From the NCBI RefSeq assembly GCF_002237655.1, contig NZ_NOKT01000002.1, positions 248,001 to 312,000 of the forward strand: DNA of 64,000 nucleotides. The letters are read 5' to 3'. The translations under genes and the position numbers were made by a program. The DNA is from Streptomyces sp. XY006. GTDB taxonomy: Bacteria > Actinomycetota > Actinomycetes > Streptomycetales > Streptomycetaceae. The notes under the pieces were generated by a model, which was given only the letters and a program-made list of their open reading frames with translations, had not been told where the DNA came from and ran no database searches. This document shows, one piece after another, positions 1-8,878 of the stretch. Every line of letters begins with the position of its first letter. Position 1 is the stretch's first letter.

Positions 1-1
1 C

Positions 2-832
2 TGCACGGTGATCCCCGCCTCCGGCGGCATGACCGCCCGGCAGGTGCAGATCATCCAGGACTTCCGGCCCGAGATCATCATGGTCACCCCGTCCTACATG
101 CTCACCCTGCTCGACGAGTTCGAGCGGCAGGGCGTCGATCCGCGTACGAGCAGTCTGCGGGTGGGCATCTTCGGCGCCGAGCCGTGGACGGAGGAGATGC
201 GCCGCGAGATCGAGGAGCGGATGGACCTCCACGCCGTCGACATATACGGCCTGTCGGAGGTGATCGGCCCGGGCGTGGCGCAGGAATGCGTGGAGACCAA
301 GGACGGGCTGCACGTGTGGGAGGACCACTTCTACCCGGAGGTCGTCGACCCGATCACGGGCGAGGTGCTGCCCGAGGGCGAGGAGGGCGAGCTGGTCTTC
401 ACGTCCCTCACCAAGGAGGCGCTGCCGGTCGTCCGCTACCGCACCCGCGACCTGACCCGGCTGCTGCCCGGCACGGCCCGGCCCGCGTTCCGCCGCATCC
501 AGAAGATCACCGGCCGCTGCGACGACATGATCATCCTGCGCGGGGTGAACGTGTTCCCCAGCCAGATCGAGGAGATCGTGCTGCGCACCCCCGGGGTCGC
601 GCCGCACTTCCAGATCCAGCTGACCCGCCGGGGCCGGCTGGACCACATGACCGTGCGGGTCGAGACCCGTCCCGGCACCGGCCCCGATGAGCGGGAGGCG
701 GCGGCGCGGGCGATCGCGCAGGCCGTCAAGGACGGGGTCGGCGTCTCCGCGGAGGTGGCGATCGTCGAGCCGGAGACCCTGGAACGCTCCCTGGGCAAGC
801 TCCGCCGGGTGAAGGACCTGCGAGACGACTGA
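2..832 (+). CDS. paaK: Phenylacetate-CoA ligase, C-terminal part (5' truncated by window edge)
   Basis: The visible 276 residues match the C-terminal two thirds of ANL-superfamily phenylacetate-CoA ligases, which activate phenylacetate with ATP and CoA in the cytoplasm. The reading frame is open from base 2. Family landmarks are the SGGMTARQVQ and TPSYML stretches, the acceptor-type motif YGLSEVIGPG near visible residue 80, the hinge region around YRTRDLTRL, and the C-terminal lid with ITGRCDDMIILRGVNVF. A conserved lysine lies in the SLGKLRRV tail. The true start is outside the window. Only the ligase end is seen, so paa operon context cannot be judged. The next gene, hypX-like, follows after 101 bases without an obvious terminator. 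Family assignment is firm; the exact aryl substrate is inferred from similarity only. Confidence 0.9.
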   Translation, partial: CTVIPASGGMTARQVQIIQDFRPEIIMVTPSYMLTLLDEFERQGVDPRTSSLRVGIFGAEPWTEEMRREIEERMDLHAVDIYGLSEVIGPGVAQECVETKDGLHVWEDHFYPEVVDPITGEVLPEGEEGELVFTSLTKEALPVVRYRTRDLTRLLPGTARPAFRRIQKITGRCDDMIILRGVNVFPSQIEEIVLRTPGVAPHFQIQLTRRGRLDHMTVRVETRPGTGPDEREAAARAIAQAVKDGVGVSAEVAIVEPETLERSLGKLRRVKDLRDD

Positions 833-933
833 GGGGAACAGAGCAGCGCACTACCGGCCGTAAGCGGACATCAGGGGCGAAACGCCGACGTGGTCCTTCG
901 CGGCCCTCCCCCGACCGGCGACCATGCCGTGTC

Positions 934-2679
934 ATGGACATCTTGCTCGTCGCCAGCGCGTTCAACAGCCTGTCCCAGCGCGTGTACACCGAACTGTCGG
1001 ACCAGGGACACCAGGTGGACGTCGTCCTCGCCTCGCACGGGGACGACGCGGTCCGCGCCGCCGTGCGCGAGATGCGTCCGGACCTGATCGTCGCGCCGAT
1101 GCCCGCGTCGCCCCTGCCCGAGGACGTGTGGCGGGAGCACACCTGTCTGATCGTGCGCCCCGGTCCGGCCGGCGACCGGGGACCGTCGCCGCTGGACTGG
1201 GCGATCGACGAGGGCGCCTCCGAGTGGGGCGTGACGGTGCTGCAGGCCGACCCGGCGCCGGACGCGGGGGACATCTGGGCGGACGGGTCGTTCACGGTGC
1301 CGCCGGCCGGCAAGGGCGACGTGTACCGCAACGAGCTGTCCGACGCCGCAACCGCCGCCGTACTGCTGGCCGTACAGCGTTTCGCGGAGGGCTCGTTCAA
1401 GCCCCGGCCGCAGAGCGACCCGGGGATCCGCGTGGTGTGGCGCGATGCCTTCCGCCCGGAGCAGCGGCGGATCGACTGGGAGAACGACGACACGGAGACG
1501 GTGCTGCGCAAGCTGCGCGGGGGCGACTCGCGGCCGGGCGTCCTGGACGAGCTCTGCGGCCGGGAGGTGTACCTGCACGGCGGCCATCCGGAGGACCGGC
1601 TGCGCGGAGCGCCCGGGGAGTTGCTGGCGACCCGCTCGGGCGCGCTCTGCCGGGCCACCCGGGACGGCGCGGTGTGGATCCCGGAGCTGCGCCCCCGCAG
1701 GAGCTCCGGCGACCCGGCCCCGTTCCGCCGCCCGGCGGCCTCGGTGCTCGCCGGCTTCCCGGCGCCGCCCGGCAGCGGCCCGGGCATGCCCGGATCGCAG
1801 GACCGCCCGTACTGGCTGCCGGAGATCGCCGTCCCGCTCGAACTGCCTCCCGGCCGCACCACCTGGGCCGACATCCGCTACCGGCAGCAGGGCGCCGTCG
1901 GCTTCCTGTCCTTCTCGTTCCCGGGCGGGGCGATGAGCACGACGCACTGCCGCCGGCTGCTCGCCGCCTACCGGTACGCGCTCACCCGCCCGACCTCGGT
2001 GCTGGTGCTCGGCGGTGCCCGCGACGTCTTCTCCAACGGCGGCCATCTGCACGTCATCGAGGCCTCCGGCGACCCGGCGGCCGAGTCCTGGTCCAACCTC
2101 CTCGCCCTGAACGACCTGGTCGAGGCCGTGCTGCGCACCACCGACCGGGTGGTGATCGCGGCCCTCGGCGGCAACGCGGCGGCCGGCGGCGTGATGCTCG
2201 CCCTGGCCGCCGACGAGGTCTGGTGCCGCACGGGCGGTGTCCTCAACCCGCACTTCCGGAACCTGGGCCTGTACGGCTCGCAGTTCTGGACGTACTCGCT
2301 GCCGCGCCGGGTGGGCGCCGAGACGGCCGAGCGGCTGACGAGCGAGGCCCTGCCGGTGAGCGCGGCGACGGCGGAGCGGCTCGGTCTTGTGGACCGTCTG
2401 GTCCCGGTGTCTCCCCGGGAGTTCACCGCGGAGGTGGAGCGGCTGGCGGCCGACGTGGCCGCCGACCCGGACCTGCCGCGCCGGATCACCACCAAGACCA
2501 CGGCACGTCACGCGGACGAGCTCCAGCAGCCGCTCGCCGAGTACCGGCGCACCGAACTCGCGCGGATGCGGGCCGCGTTCTTCGACCCGGAGGCCCCGTA
2601 CCACGCGCTGCGGTCCGCTTTCGTCCGCGGGCTCCCGCACGGCTCCGCCCGTCCGCTGGCCACGACCGGCACGCCGTAG
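934..2679 (+). CDS. hypX: HypX-type hydrogenase maturation protein (formyltransferase-crotonase fusion)
   Basis: A 581-residue two-domain protein. Residues 1-280 resemble N10-formyl-THF-dependent transferases and carry the HypX hallmark GDRGPSPLDWAI at about 80-91. Residues about 300-560 form an enoyl-CoA-hydratase/isomerase domain with a GGNAAAGG oxyanion-type loop. Characterised HypX/HoxX proteins take a formyl group from formyl-THF through formyl-CoA to release CO for the NiFe hydrogenase centre. Length is normal for the family. No hydrogenase or hyp genes lie in this window, so the gene looks orphan here. Residue 75, just before PG in the pocket motif, is Arg where I recall His in other HypX proteins. 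The start is ATG with no clear Shine-Dalgarno sequence. The family call is strong; the role without a nearby hydrogenase is open. Confidence 0.85.
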   Translation: MDILLVASAFNSLSQRVYTELSDQGHQVDVVLASHGDDAVRAAVREMRPDLIVAPMPASPLPEDVWREHTCLIVRPGPAGDRGPSPLDWAIDEGASEWGVTVLQADPAPDAGDIWADGSFTVPPAGKGDVYRNELSDAATAAVLLAVQRFAEGSFKPRPQSDPGIRVVWRDAFRPEQRRIDWENDDTETVLRKLRGGDSRPGVLDELCGREVYLHGGHPEDRLRGAPGELLATRSGALCRATRDGAVWIPELRPRRSSGDPAPFRRPAASVLAGFPAPPGSGPGMPGSQDRPYWLPEIAVPLELPPGRTTWADIRYRQQGAVGFLSFSFPGGAMSTTHCRRLLAAYRYALTRPTSVLVLGGARDVFSNGGHLHVIEASGDPAAESWSNLLALNDLVEAVLRTTDRVVIAALGGNAAAGGVMLALAADEVWCRTGGVLNPHFRNLGLYGSQFWTYSLPRRVGAETAERLTSEALPVSAATAERLGLVDRLVPVSPREFTAEVERLAADVAADPDLPRRITTKTTARHADELQQPLAEYRRTELARMRAAFFDPEAPYHALRSAFVRGLPHGSARPLATTGTP

Positions 2680-2712
2680 CGTGCGACCGCCGGTTTCGTG
2701 GGGGGGAGGGCG

Positions 2713-3246
2713 TCACCGCCGGGTGCCGGGAAGTCGGCGGGCCAGCAGCGGGATGATCACCGCGGCGGCCACCACGTGGGACACGGCCAGCACGACCTGG
2801 GTGGACACGGCCGTGTGCGGGGCGACGGCGGGACCGGCGAGGGACAGCGCGGTGAGGGCGACGGTGGTCACCGTGAAGGTGCGGGCGGGCCTGCGGGCCC
2901 AGCGGGCGAGCGCGACCGCGAGGACGATCCCGGCGACCGACCAGAACACCACCCCGCCGAAGAACCCGCCGACCGGGATCCCTGCGGCCTCGGTGGCGCC
3001 GGGACTCGCCGCTTCCATGGGGACGCCCGCAGCCCGCGCGCCCAGCGCGAAGGCCTCGGTCACGACGGCGCCGGCCAGGGTCGCCAGGACTCCGGCGAGC
3101 CAGACGGGACGTGCGGCGAGGAAGCCGGTGACGGTCCGGGGGGTGGCCGGGGCGGTCGCCGTGGTGTCCGGGGCGGTCGGGGCGGTGGCGGGGGCGGTCG
3201 GGGTGGTCGCCGTGCCGGTCGGGGTCTCGGGGGTCGTCGCACTCAT
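2713..3246 (-). CDS. Four-helix membrane protein, DUF6069-like
   Basis: A 177-residue protein. The first ~38 residues are a low-complexity Thr/Pro/Ala segment, followed by four hydrophobic segments: about 48-66, 92-114, 125-142 and 147-167. The layout and the motif around GGFFGGVVFWSVAG recall the actinobacterial DUF6069 family of unknown function. An AGGAG Shine-Dalgarno sequence sits 8 bases before the ATG. It is divergent from the malic enzyme gene, with 175 bases between starts. No catalytic residues are apparent. The Thr/Pro repeats at the N-terminus are encoded by GC-rich tandem-like sequence and may vary in length between strains. The membrane protein call is firm; the DUF number is from memory. 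Confidence 0.7.
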   Translation of the reverse strand: MSATTPETPTGTATTPTAPATAPTAPDTTATAPATPRTVTGFLAARPVWLAGVLATLAGAVVTEAFALGARAAGVPMEAASPGATEAAGIPVGGFFGGVVFWSVAGIVLAVALARWARRPARTFTVTTVALTALSLAGPAVAPHTAVSTQVVLAVSHVVAAAVIIPLLARRLPGTRR

Positions 3247-3421
3247 GTCGGTGTCTCCTGAGGTGAGTCGGGGGCGCGGGGCGCGCCTTTCGGAGAGATG
3301 GACGGCGCGGCGCCGCGGAACTCATCGGTGTCGCGGTGACTTTCCCCGAACGGTCCCGCCGTTGGTCCGGATGGCACACGTCACCCGCACGAACCGGCCC
3401 GTCGCGGGAAGGCGTCCCACC

Positions 3422-5098
3422 ATGGACCAGCCGACGCACCGCCCCCGCCCCACCACCAGCCCCGCCGTCACGACCCTGGCCGACCCGCTGGTCAACAAGG
3501 GCACCGCCTTCACCCGCGAAGAGCGCGAGGCACTCGGTCTCGACGGGCTGCTCCCGCCCGCCGTGGAGACCCTGGACGAACAGGTCGCCCGCGCCTACGA
3601 GGCGTTCCGCGGGTACGACAAGCCCCTCAACCGGCACATCTACCTGCGGCAGTTGCAGGACACCAACGAGGTGCTCTTCTACCGTCTGGTCACCGAGCAC
3701 CTGGAGGAGCTGCTGCCGGTCGTCTACACACCGACGGTGGGCGAGGCCTGCCGGCGGTTCAGCGAGATCTACCGGCGGCCGCGCGGACTGTTCCTCACCT
3801 GGGAGGACCGGCACCGCTTCCGTGACATCCTGCGCAACCGCCCGCACGGCAACCAGGACGTGGACGTCATCGTCGTCACCGACGGGCAGCGCATCCTGGG
3901 GCTCGGCGACCAGGGCGTCGGCGGCATGGGCATCCCCATCGGCAAGCTCAGCCTCTACACGGCGATCGGCGGCATCCACCCCGCCCGCACCCTGCCGATC
4001 CTGCTGGACGTCGGGACGGACAACGAGGAGCTGCTGGGCAACCCCCGCTACCTGGGCCGCCGGGACCGCCGGCTGACGGGCGCCGAGTACGACGAGATGA
4101 TCGAGGCGTTCGTGGCGGCGGTCGAGGCGGAGCTGCCCGGGACGCTGCTGCAGTGGGAGGACTTCGCCACGGCCCACGCGTACCCGATCCTGGAGCGCTA
4201 CCGGGACCGGCTGCTCACGTTCAACGACGACATCCAGGGCACCGCGGCGGTCACGCTCGGTGCCCTGTCCACCGCCGCGGACGTGGCCGGCACGCCCCTG
4301 CCCGAGCAGCGGCTGGTGATCCTCGGGGCGGGGTCGGCCGCGATCGGGGTCGCGGAGATGATCCGGACGGCCATGGTGGACGAGGGGCTGTCCGAGGACG
4401 AGGCGACGGCGCGGTTCTGGATCCTCGACGTGGACGGCCTGCTGGTGTCGTCCCGCTCCGGACTCTCCCCGCAGCAGCGGGTGTTCGCGCGGGACGACGG
4501 CGAGGTCGCCGACTGGGACGGCACGGGTCTGGCCGAGGCGGTGCGCCGGGTCGAGCCGACCGCGCTGATCGGCCTGTCGACGGCGCACGGCGCCTTCACC
4601 GAGGAGATCGTGCGGCAGATGGCCGGCACCTGCGAACGGCCCGTCATCTTCCCGCTGTCGAACCCCACGTCCCACTCCGAGGCCGAGCCCGCCGACCTGA
4701 CCCGCTGGACGGACGGCCGGGCGCTGATCGCCACCGGTTCACCCTTCCCGCCACTCATGGTGGACGGGCACCGGGTGCCGGTGGCGCAGTCGAACAACGT
4801 GTACGTCTTCCCCGCCATGGGTCTCGCGGTGACGGCGGGCCGGGCCACGCGCGTCACCGACCGGATGCTCGTGGCCGCCGCCCGGGCCGTCGCCCGGTGC
4901 GCGGTACGGGCGGCCGAGGGCGTCGAGGGCCCCGTGCCGCTGCTGCCTCCGCTGGCCGGGATGCGCGACTCCGCCCGCGAGATCGCCCTGGCCGCGGCCC
5001 TCGCCGCCGTCGAGGACGGGGTGGCCCCGCACGCGACGGAGGAGGAACTGCGCGAGGCGATCACGCGGGCGCAGTGGACACCCCGCTACGCCGACTGA
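3422..5098 (+). CDS. NAD-dependent malic enzyme
   Basis: A 558-residue protein, the usual length for the large-subunit malic enzyme class that oxidatively decarboxylates malate to pyruvate. Visible motifs in order: PVVYTPTVGEAC with the catalytic Tyr near residue 105; GDQGVGGMGIPIGKLSLYT with the catalytic Lys; the metal-binding FNDDIQGTA stretch; the dinucleotide-binding ILGAGSAAIG; and a SNPTSHSEA loop. The start chosen is the ATG at 3422 with GGAAGG upstream. A much longer open frame extends leftward but has no family similarity there and overlaps the divergent DUF6069-like gene. It is apparently monocistronic. Cofactor preference for NAD is inferred from subfamily resemblance and is not proven by the sequence. 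Confidence 0.93.
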   Translation: MDQPTHRPRPTTSPAVTTLADPLVNKGTAFTREEREALGLDGLLPPAVETLDEQVARAYEAFRGYDKPLNRHIYLRQLQDTNEVLFYRLVTEHLEELLPVVYTPTVGEACRRFSEIYRRPRGLFLTWEDRHRFRDILRNRPHGNQDVDVIVVTDGQRILGLGDQGVGGMGIPIGKLSLYTAIGGIHPARTLPILLDVGTDNEELLGNPRYLGRRDRRLTGAEYDEMIEAFVAAVEAELPGTLLQWEDFATAHAYPILERYRDRLLTFNDDIQGTAAVTLGALSTAADVAGTPLPEQRLVILGAGSAAIGVAEMIRTAMVDEGLSEDEATARFWILDVDGLLVSSRSGLSPQQRVFARDDGEVADWDGTGLAEAVRRVEPTALIGLSTAHGAFTEEIVRQMAGTCERPVIFPLSNPTSHSEAEPADLTRWTDGRALIATGSPFPPLMVDGHRVPVAQSNNVYVFPAMGLAVTAGRATRVTDRMLVAAARAVARCAVRAAEGVEGPVPLLPPLAGMRDSAREIALAAALAAVEDGVAPHATEEELREAITRAQWTPRYAD

Positions 5099-5244
5099 GC
5101 ACCGCGCCCGGCACCTCGGTCCGGATCTCCGACAGTCCGCCGTTCCCGAGCCCTTCCCCCCTTCCGCGTGCCGTGGCATGCTCACGCCAGCTCCCACCAT
5201 CCTGAACGTCATTCACGTACATGACCAGAGAGGAGTGGCGGACC

Positions 5245-6522
5245 ATGAAGGCACGGTCCCGTCCCGTCGTCGTGCTGCTGGCCCTCACCGCGTTGCTGGC
5301 CGGGGTACTCCCCATGGCCTCGGCACACGGGGAGACCCGGCACGCCGCCCGCGTTCCCGGCACCGCCGTCCTGGACGGCGCCCGGCTGCAGCGGACGAAG
5401 CTGCGTCTGGAGCACGGCGATCCCGGGCTGCGGCGCGCCGTCCGGGCGTTGCGGGCGCGCGCCGACCGCTGGCTCGACCAGGGCCCCTGGACCGTCGTCG
5501 ACAAACCACGGCCCGCCCCCAGCGGCGACGTCCACGACTACCTGAGCCAGGCGCCGTACTGGTGGCCCGGCACGACCCCGTCCGCGGAGAACCCGTGGGG
5601 CTGCCCCTACGTCCAGCGCGACGGCGAACGCAACCCCGAGGTCGACACCGGCACCGACCGCCAGGACGTCGAGAAGACCTTCGACTCGGCCTACGACCTC
5701 TCCCTCGCCTGGTACTACACGGGCGAGCGACGGTACGCACGCAAGGCCGGGCAGGTGCTGCGCACCTGGTTCCCCGACCCGGCGACCCGGATGAACCCGC
5801 ACCTGCGGCACGCGCAGTTCATCCCCTGCAAGTACGACGGCCGGGCCATCGGCATCATCGACTTCTCCCAGTCGTACACCGCCGTCCTGGACGCGCTCGC
5901 CCTGCTGGAGACCGGCGCGCCGGGCTGGACCGCGCGCGACCGCGCCGGCATGAGGGCCTGGAACACCGCCTTCCTCGACTGGCTCCGCACCAGCGACTTC
6001 GGCAGGCAGGAAGCCGCCGCCACCAACAACCACGGCACCTTCCACGACCTGCAGGTCGCCGGCCTCGCCTACGCGACCGGCGACGAGGAACTGGCCCGCC
6101 GGACGGTCCTGGAGGCCGGGGGCAAGCGCATCGCGCCGCAGATCGCGCCCGACGGCAGCCAGCCCCAGGAACTGGCCCGCACCCGGAGCTGGCACTACTC
6201 GACGTTCACCCTGGTCGCCCACACACGGCTGGCCGCCATCGGCCGCAAGGTGGGCGTCGACCTGTGGGACTACACGGGCCCGGACGGACAGAGCCTGTTC
6301 AAGGCCGTGGACTACCTGCTGCCCGCGGCGACGGGGGCGAGCGCCTGGCCGCATCCGGAGCTCGACTTCCGGCGGTTCGCGGCGACGGACGTCGTCCACG
6401 CGGCCGCCGACGCCGGCGACCGGGAGGCGCGGCGGGCCGTGCCGCTGCTCCAGGAGCCGCCGGGCGGCGACCTGTGGGCCCTGCGCCCGGCGGCGGAACA
6501 GCTGGACTCCATCGCGGGCTGA
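5245..6522 (+). CDS. Secreted alginate-lyase-family polysaccharide lyase
   Basis: A 425-residue exported protein. The first 29 residues form a Sec signal peptide (basic MKARSR, hydrophobic core, ASA-HG cleavage site). The mature part is an alpha/alpha-toroid protein of the alginate_lyase family. It carries YLSQAPYWWPG near the N-terminus, NNHGTFHDLQ mid-protein and RTRSWHYSTFTL later; the Asn/His/Tyr-bearing motifs are where this family places its active site. The ATG at 5245 has AGAGGAG at good spacing, so the in-frame ATG at 5221 is not preferred. It converges with a GH88 unsaturated glucuronyl hydrolase gene, suggesting joint breakdown of a uronic-acid polysaccharide. The real substrate (alginate, glucuronan or other) cannot be read from the sequence. 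Confidence 0.82.
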   Translation: MKARSRPVVVLLALTALLAGVLPMASAHGETRHAARVPGTAVLDGARLQRTKLRLEHGDPGLRRAVRALRARADRWLDQGPWTVVDKPRPAPSGDVHDYLSQAPYWWPGTTPSAENPWGCPYVQRDGERNPEVDTGTDRQDVEKTFDSAYDLSLAWYYTGERRYARKAGQVLRTWFPDPATRMNPHLRHAQFIPCKYDGRAIGIIDFSQSYTAVLDALALLETGAPGWTARDRAGMRAWNTAFLDWLRTSDFGRQEAAATNNHGTFHDLQVAGLAYATGDEELARRTVLEAGGKRIAPQIAPDGSQPQELARTRSWHYSTFTLVAHTRLAAIGRKVGVDLWDYTGPDGQSLFKAVDYLLPAATGASAWPHPELDFRRFAATDVVHAAADAGDREARRAVPLLQEPPGGDLWALRPAAEQLDSIAG

Positions 6523-6540
6523 CCGCGCCCCGGGCCGGCC

Positions 6541-6605
6541 GGGCCGTCCGGTCGGGCCGTCCAGTCGGGCCGCTCGGTCAGACCGTTCCGTCAGACCGTG
6601 GAGAG
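6541..6605. repeat. 13-bp imperfect tandem repeat, five units
   Basis: Five consecutive 13-base units starting at 6541, 6554, 6567, 6580 and 6593 (the last incomplete) follow the pattern GGGCCGTCCGGTC, changing to AGACCGTTCCGTC in the later units. They fill the gap between the two convergent genes and run over the stop codon of the GH88 gene at 6591-6593. There is no strong hairpin. It looks like a slippage-prone array; no function is evident. Confidence 0.7.
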
Positions 6606-7811
6606 GTCGATCGCCCGGTCGACGTCCTGCGGCCGCAGCACCCGCAGGATGCCTTCCAGCAGGTAGTAGTCGGCGTACGGGAGGGAGATCTCGACGCCGT
6701 CCTCGGCCGGGCGGTTGCGGGTGCAGCGGGCCACCACGGCCTCGGCGCGGGCGGAGTTCCTCGTCAGGCACGTCTCCGACAGCGCGGTGAGCATCCGCAG
6801 TGCCACGTCGCGGTAGGCGGTCCTGCCGGTGGCCGCCGCCAGGTCGAGGAGGCCGCAGGCCGTGATCGCGCCGGCCGAGGCGTCCTTGATGTCGTGCGGC
6901 TGCTGCGGGGCGCGGTAGTCCCACACCGGGACGTGGTCCGGGGTCAGCGCCCCGACGGCGAAGTCGGCGAGTCTGCGGGCGGTGGCCAGGAACGCGCGGT
7001 CGCCGGTCCTGCGGTACATGGTGGTGAACCCGTACAGGCCCCACGCCTGTCCGCGCGACCAGCACGACGTGGGGCTGTACCCCTGCACGGTGTTCGGGCC
7101 GATCGGCTCACCGGTGGCGGGGTCGAAGTCGTAGACGTGCGGGGTGGATCCGTCCGCGCGCGGGAAGACCCGCTGGGTGGTCCGCGCGTGCTCCACGGCG
7201 ATGTCCAGGTAGGTGCCGTCGCCGGTCTGGCCGCTCGCGAAGGCCAGCAGGTCGAGGTTCATCATCGTGTCGACGATGACGCGGCCGGCGTTGCCGGGAT
7301 CGTCGAGTGCGCCCCATGCCCTGATGAACCGGCCGCGCGGGTTGTACCGCTTGATCAGCGAGTCGGCCGCCCGCAGGGCGCCCGCGCGCCAGGTCTCGTC
7401 GCCCGTCAGCCGCCAGGCCGTGACCCAGGAGGGGTAGAAGAGGAAGCCGAGGTCGTGCGTGCCGGTGTCGTGCTGGCGCGGGGCGAGCTTGCGCGCGGAG
7501 GCGAGGGCCTGGGCGCGGAAGGTGTCGTCCCCGCTGTGCAGCCACGCCATCCACAGCGTGCCCGGCCAGAAGCCGCCGACCCAGTCGCCGTTCTGGGAGT
7601 AGGTCCACTTCTCGAACTTCGTGCCGACCGGGAAGGCCGTCACGGCCGGCGCGACGGCGCGCAGCTTCTCGACGGCGTAGTCGGCGGCCGCGCGCAGCGT
7701 CCGCTGGGTGGGCACCGGTGCCGGGGCGGCCGCTGCGGCTGGTGCCGCCGCCGTCACCGTCGCCGCGGCACCGGCCGCCGTCGCCAGCACGGTGCGCCGG
7801 GAAACACTCAT
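6591..7811 (-). CDS. Exported GH88 unsaturated glucuronyl hydrolase
   Basis: A 406-residue glycoside hydrolase family 88 protein. These enzymes hydrate and hydrolyse the 4,5-unsaturated uronic acid left at chain ends by polysaccharide lyases. The N-terminus MSVSRRTVLATAAG is a twin-arginine signal, ending in an Ala-rich segment near residue 30, so export by Tat is likely. The (alpha/alpha)6 barrel contains HDLGFLFYPSW and RVIVDTMMNLDLL, holding the Asp residues expected to be catalytic. The ATG at 7811 is preceded by GGAGGG; the longer upstream frame is ignored. It converges with the lyase-family gene, which would make its substrate. Family call strong; sugar specificity unknown. Confidence 0.88.
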   Translation of the reverse strand: MSVSRRTVLATAAGAAATVTAAAPAAAAAPAPVPTQRTLRAAADYAVEKLRAVAPAVTAFPVGTKFEKWTYSQNGDWVGGFWPGTLWMAWLHSGDDTFRAQALASARKLAPRQHDTGTHDLGFLFYPSWVTAWRLTGDETWRAGALRAADSLIKRYNPRGRFIRAWGALDDPGNAGRVIVDTMMNLDLLAFASGQTGDGTYLDIAVEHARTTQRVFPRADGSTPHVYDFDPATGEPIGPNTVQGYSPTSCWSRGQAWGLYGFTTMYRRTGDRAFLATARRLADFAVGALTPDHVPVWDYRAPQQPHDIKDASAGAITACGLLDLAAATGRTAYRDVALRMLTALSETCLTRNSARAEAVVARCTRNRPAEDGVEISLPYADYYLLEGILRVLRPQDVDRAIDLSTV

Positions 7812-8042
7812 GAGATCCCTCCAACGGGTGGGCGGGGGAACGGAGTTGACCGAGCGTCGCATGGTGAGGGCGTGGATGTACACCCACGTGAGCAATGTTC
7901 ATGATGATGAACGACCATCGGGGAGTGGCTGTTCGCCGGCCCGGCACAGGAGGCCAGGAATGATCATGTTTGCCCCGCTTCGGAACGGTCAACGATCTCC
8001 GGGACCGAGCGGAGAGCGAGCGCATCCGGAGGCGGACGCGGG

Positions 8043-8846
8043 ATGAGCCCCACCAGACCATCGGGGCGCGGCATGCGCGACGCGTGGCACCGGCTGGGGG
8101 CGCACACCCTCGTCCGGCGGGGCCGCGACGTGGAGTTGATGCACCGGGCCATGGGGTTCGCCACGCTCGCGCTGGTCACGCTGGCACCGCTGCTGATCGT
8201 GGTGGCCGCCGCCGATCCGCTCGGGCGCGGCGGCTTCGCCTCGTGGCTGGCCGACGGCATGGGGCTGTCCGGTCGGTCCGCCCGGGTCCTGACCGACATC
8301 ATCAGCCCTCCGCGGGAGGTCATCGGCACCACCAGCGTGCTCGGCGGCGTCGCGCTCGCCGTCTTCGGCGTGGCCTTCGCGGGAAGCGTGCAGAACGGCT
8401 ACGAGCGGATCTGGGGGCTGGCGGCCGGGCCCTGGCACCGCGTCTGGCGCCAGGCGGTGTGGATGATCGCCATGACGCTCTACCTGTACCAGGAGGTGCA
8501 GACGCGCAGCCTGGTGTCCGGACCCGAGCGGATCGCGCTGAGCACGGCGTCCGGTGTGCTGTTCTTCTGGTGGGGGCAGCGTTTCCTGCTGGGCGGGCAG
8601 GTCCGCTGGAGCGAACTGCTCCCCGGGGCGGTGGCCACCCTGGTGGGCCTGGTCGGCCTGCGCACGTTCTCCTACTTCGTCTTCACGCCGCTCATCGTCA
8701 CCAACGCGATCAGCTACGGGGCGGTCGGCGTCGTCCTCGTCGTGGAGTCCTGGCTCATCGGCGTGGGCTACGTGTTCTTCGGCGGGGCCCTGCTGGGCCG
8801 CTGGCTCCTCGACCACCACGGGCTCGGGCGCACGGCACGGCGGTGA
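8043..8846 (+). CDS. YihY/BrkB-type integral membrane protein
   Basis: A 267-residue protein with about six hydrophobic segments (roughly 37-57, 95-115, 138-158, 172-190, 205-222 and 235-252). It has the overall look of the YihY/BrkB family, whose members were once misnamed ribonuclease BN and have no settled function. Small motifs include RAMGFATLALVTLAP and FAGSVQNGYERIWGL. GGAGG lies about 8 bases before the ATG. The HTH-Mop gene starts 32 bases downstream, possibly with its own promoter. Nothing links it directly to molybdate uptake. Confidence 0.75.
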   Translation: MSPTRPSGRGMRDAWHRLGAHTLVRRGRDVELMHRAMGFATLALVTLAPLLIVVAAADPLGRGGFASWLADGMGLSGRSARVLTDIISPPREVIGTTSVLGGVALAVFGVAFAGSVQNGYERIWGLAAGPWHRVWRQAVWMIAMTLYLYQEVQTRSLVSGPERIALSTASGVLFFWWGQRFLLGGQVRWSELLPGAVATLVGLVGLRTFSYFVFTPLIVTNAISYGAVGVVLVVESWLIGVGYVFFGGALLGRWLLDHHGLGRTARR

Positions 8847-8865
8847 GGTGCCCGGCCGGATCGCC

Positions 8866-8871
8866 TATCTT
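8866..8871 (+). promoter_or_regulatory. -10 box of a probable leaderless promoter
   Basis: TATCTT lies seven bases before the ATG at 8879, and no Shine-Dalgarno sequence precedes that ATG. The spacing puts the transcription start at or beside the A of the ATG, as in leaderless Streptomyces mRNAs. A weak -35 candidate, GTGAGG, is 17 bases upstream. Confidence 0.5.
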
Positions 8872-8878
8872 GGCGCCC

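Noticed and set aside
871..2640. A 589-codon antisense frame opposite hypX
   Set aside because: The composition is Arg/Gly/Ala-biased without motifs. The opposite strand carries a clear two-domain protein with expected third-position GC.
5178..7904. A 908-codon plus-strand open frame over the lyase and GH88 genes
   Set aside because: It crosses two convergent real genes, has Arg/Pro/Gly-rich composition and no similarity to families, while the true genes have signal peptides and motifs.
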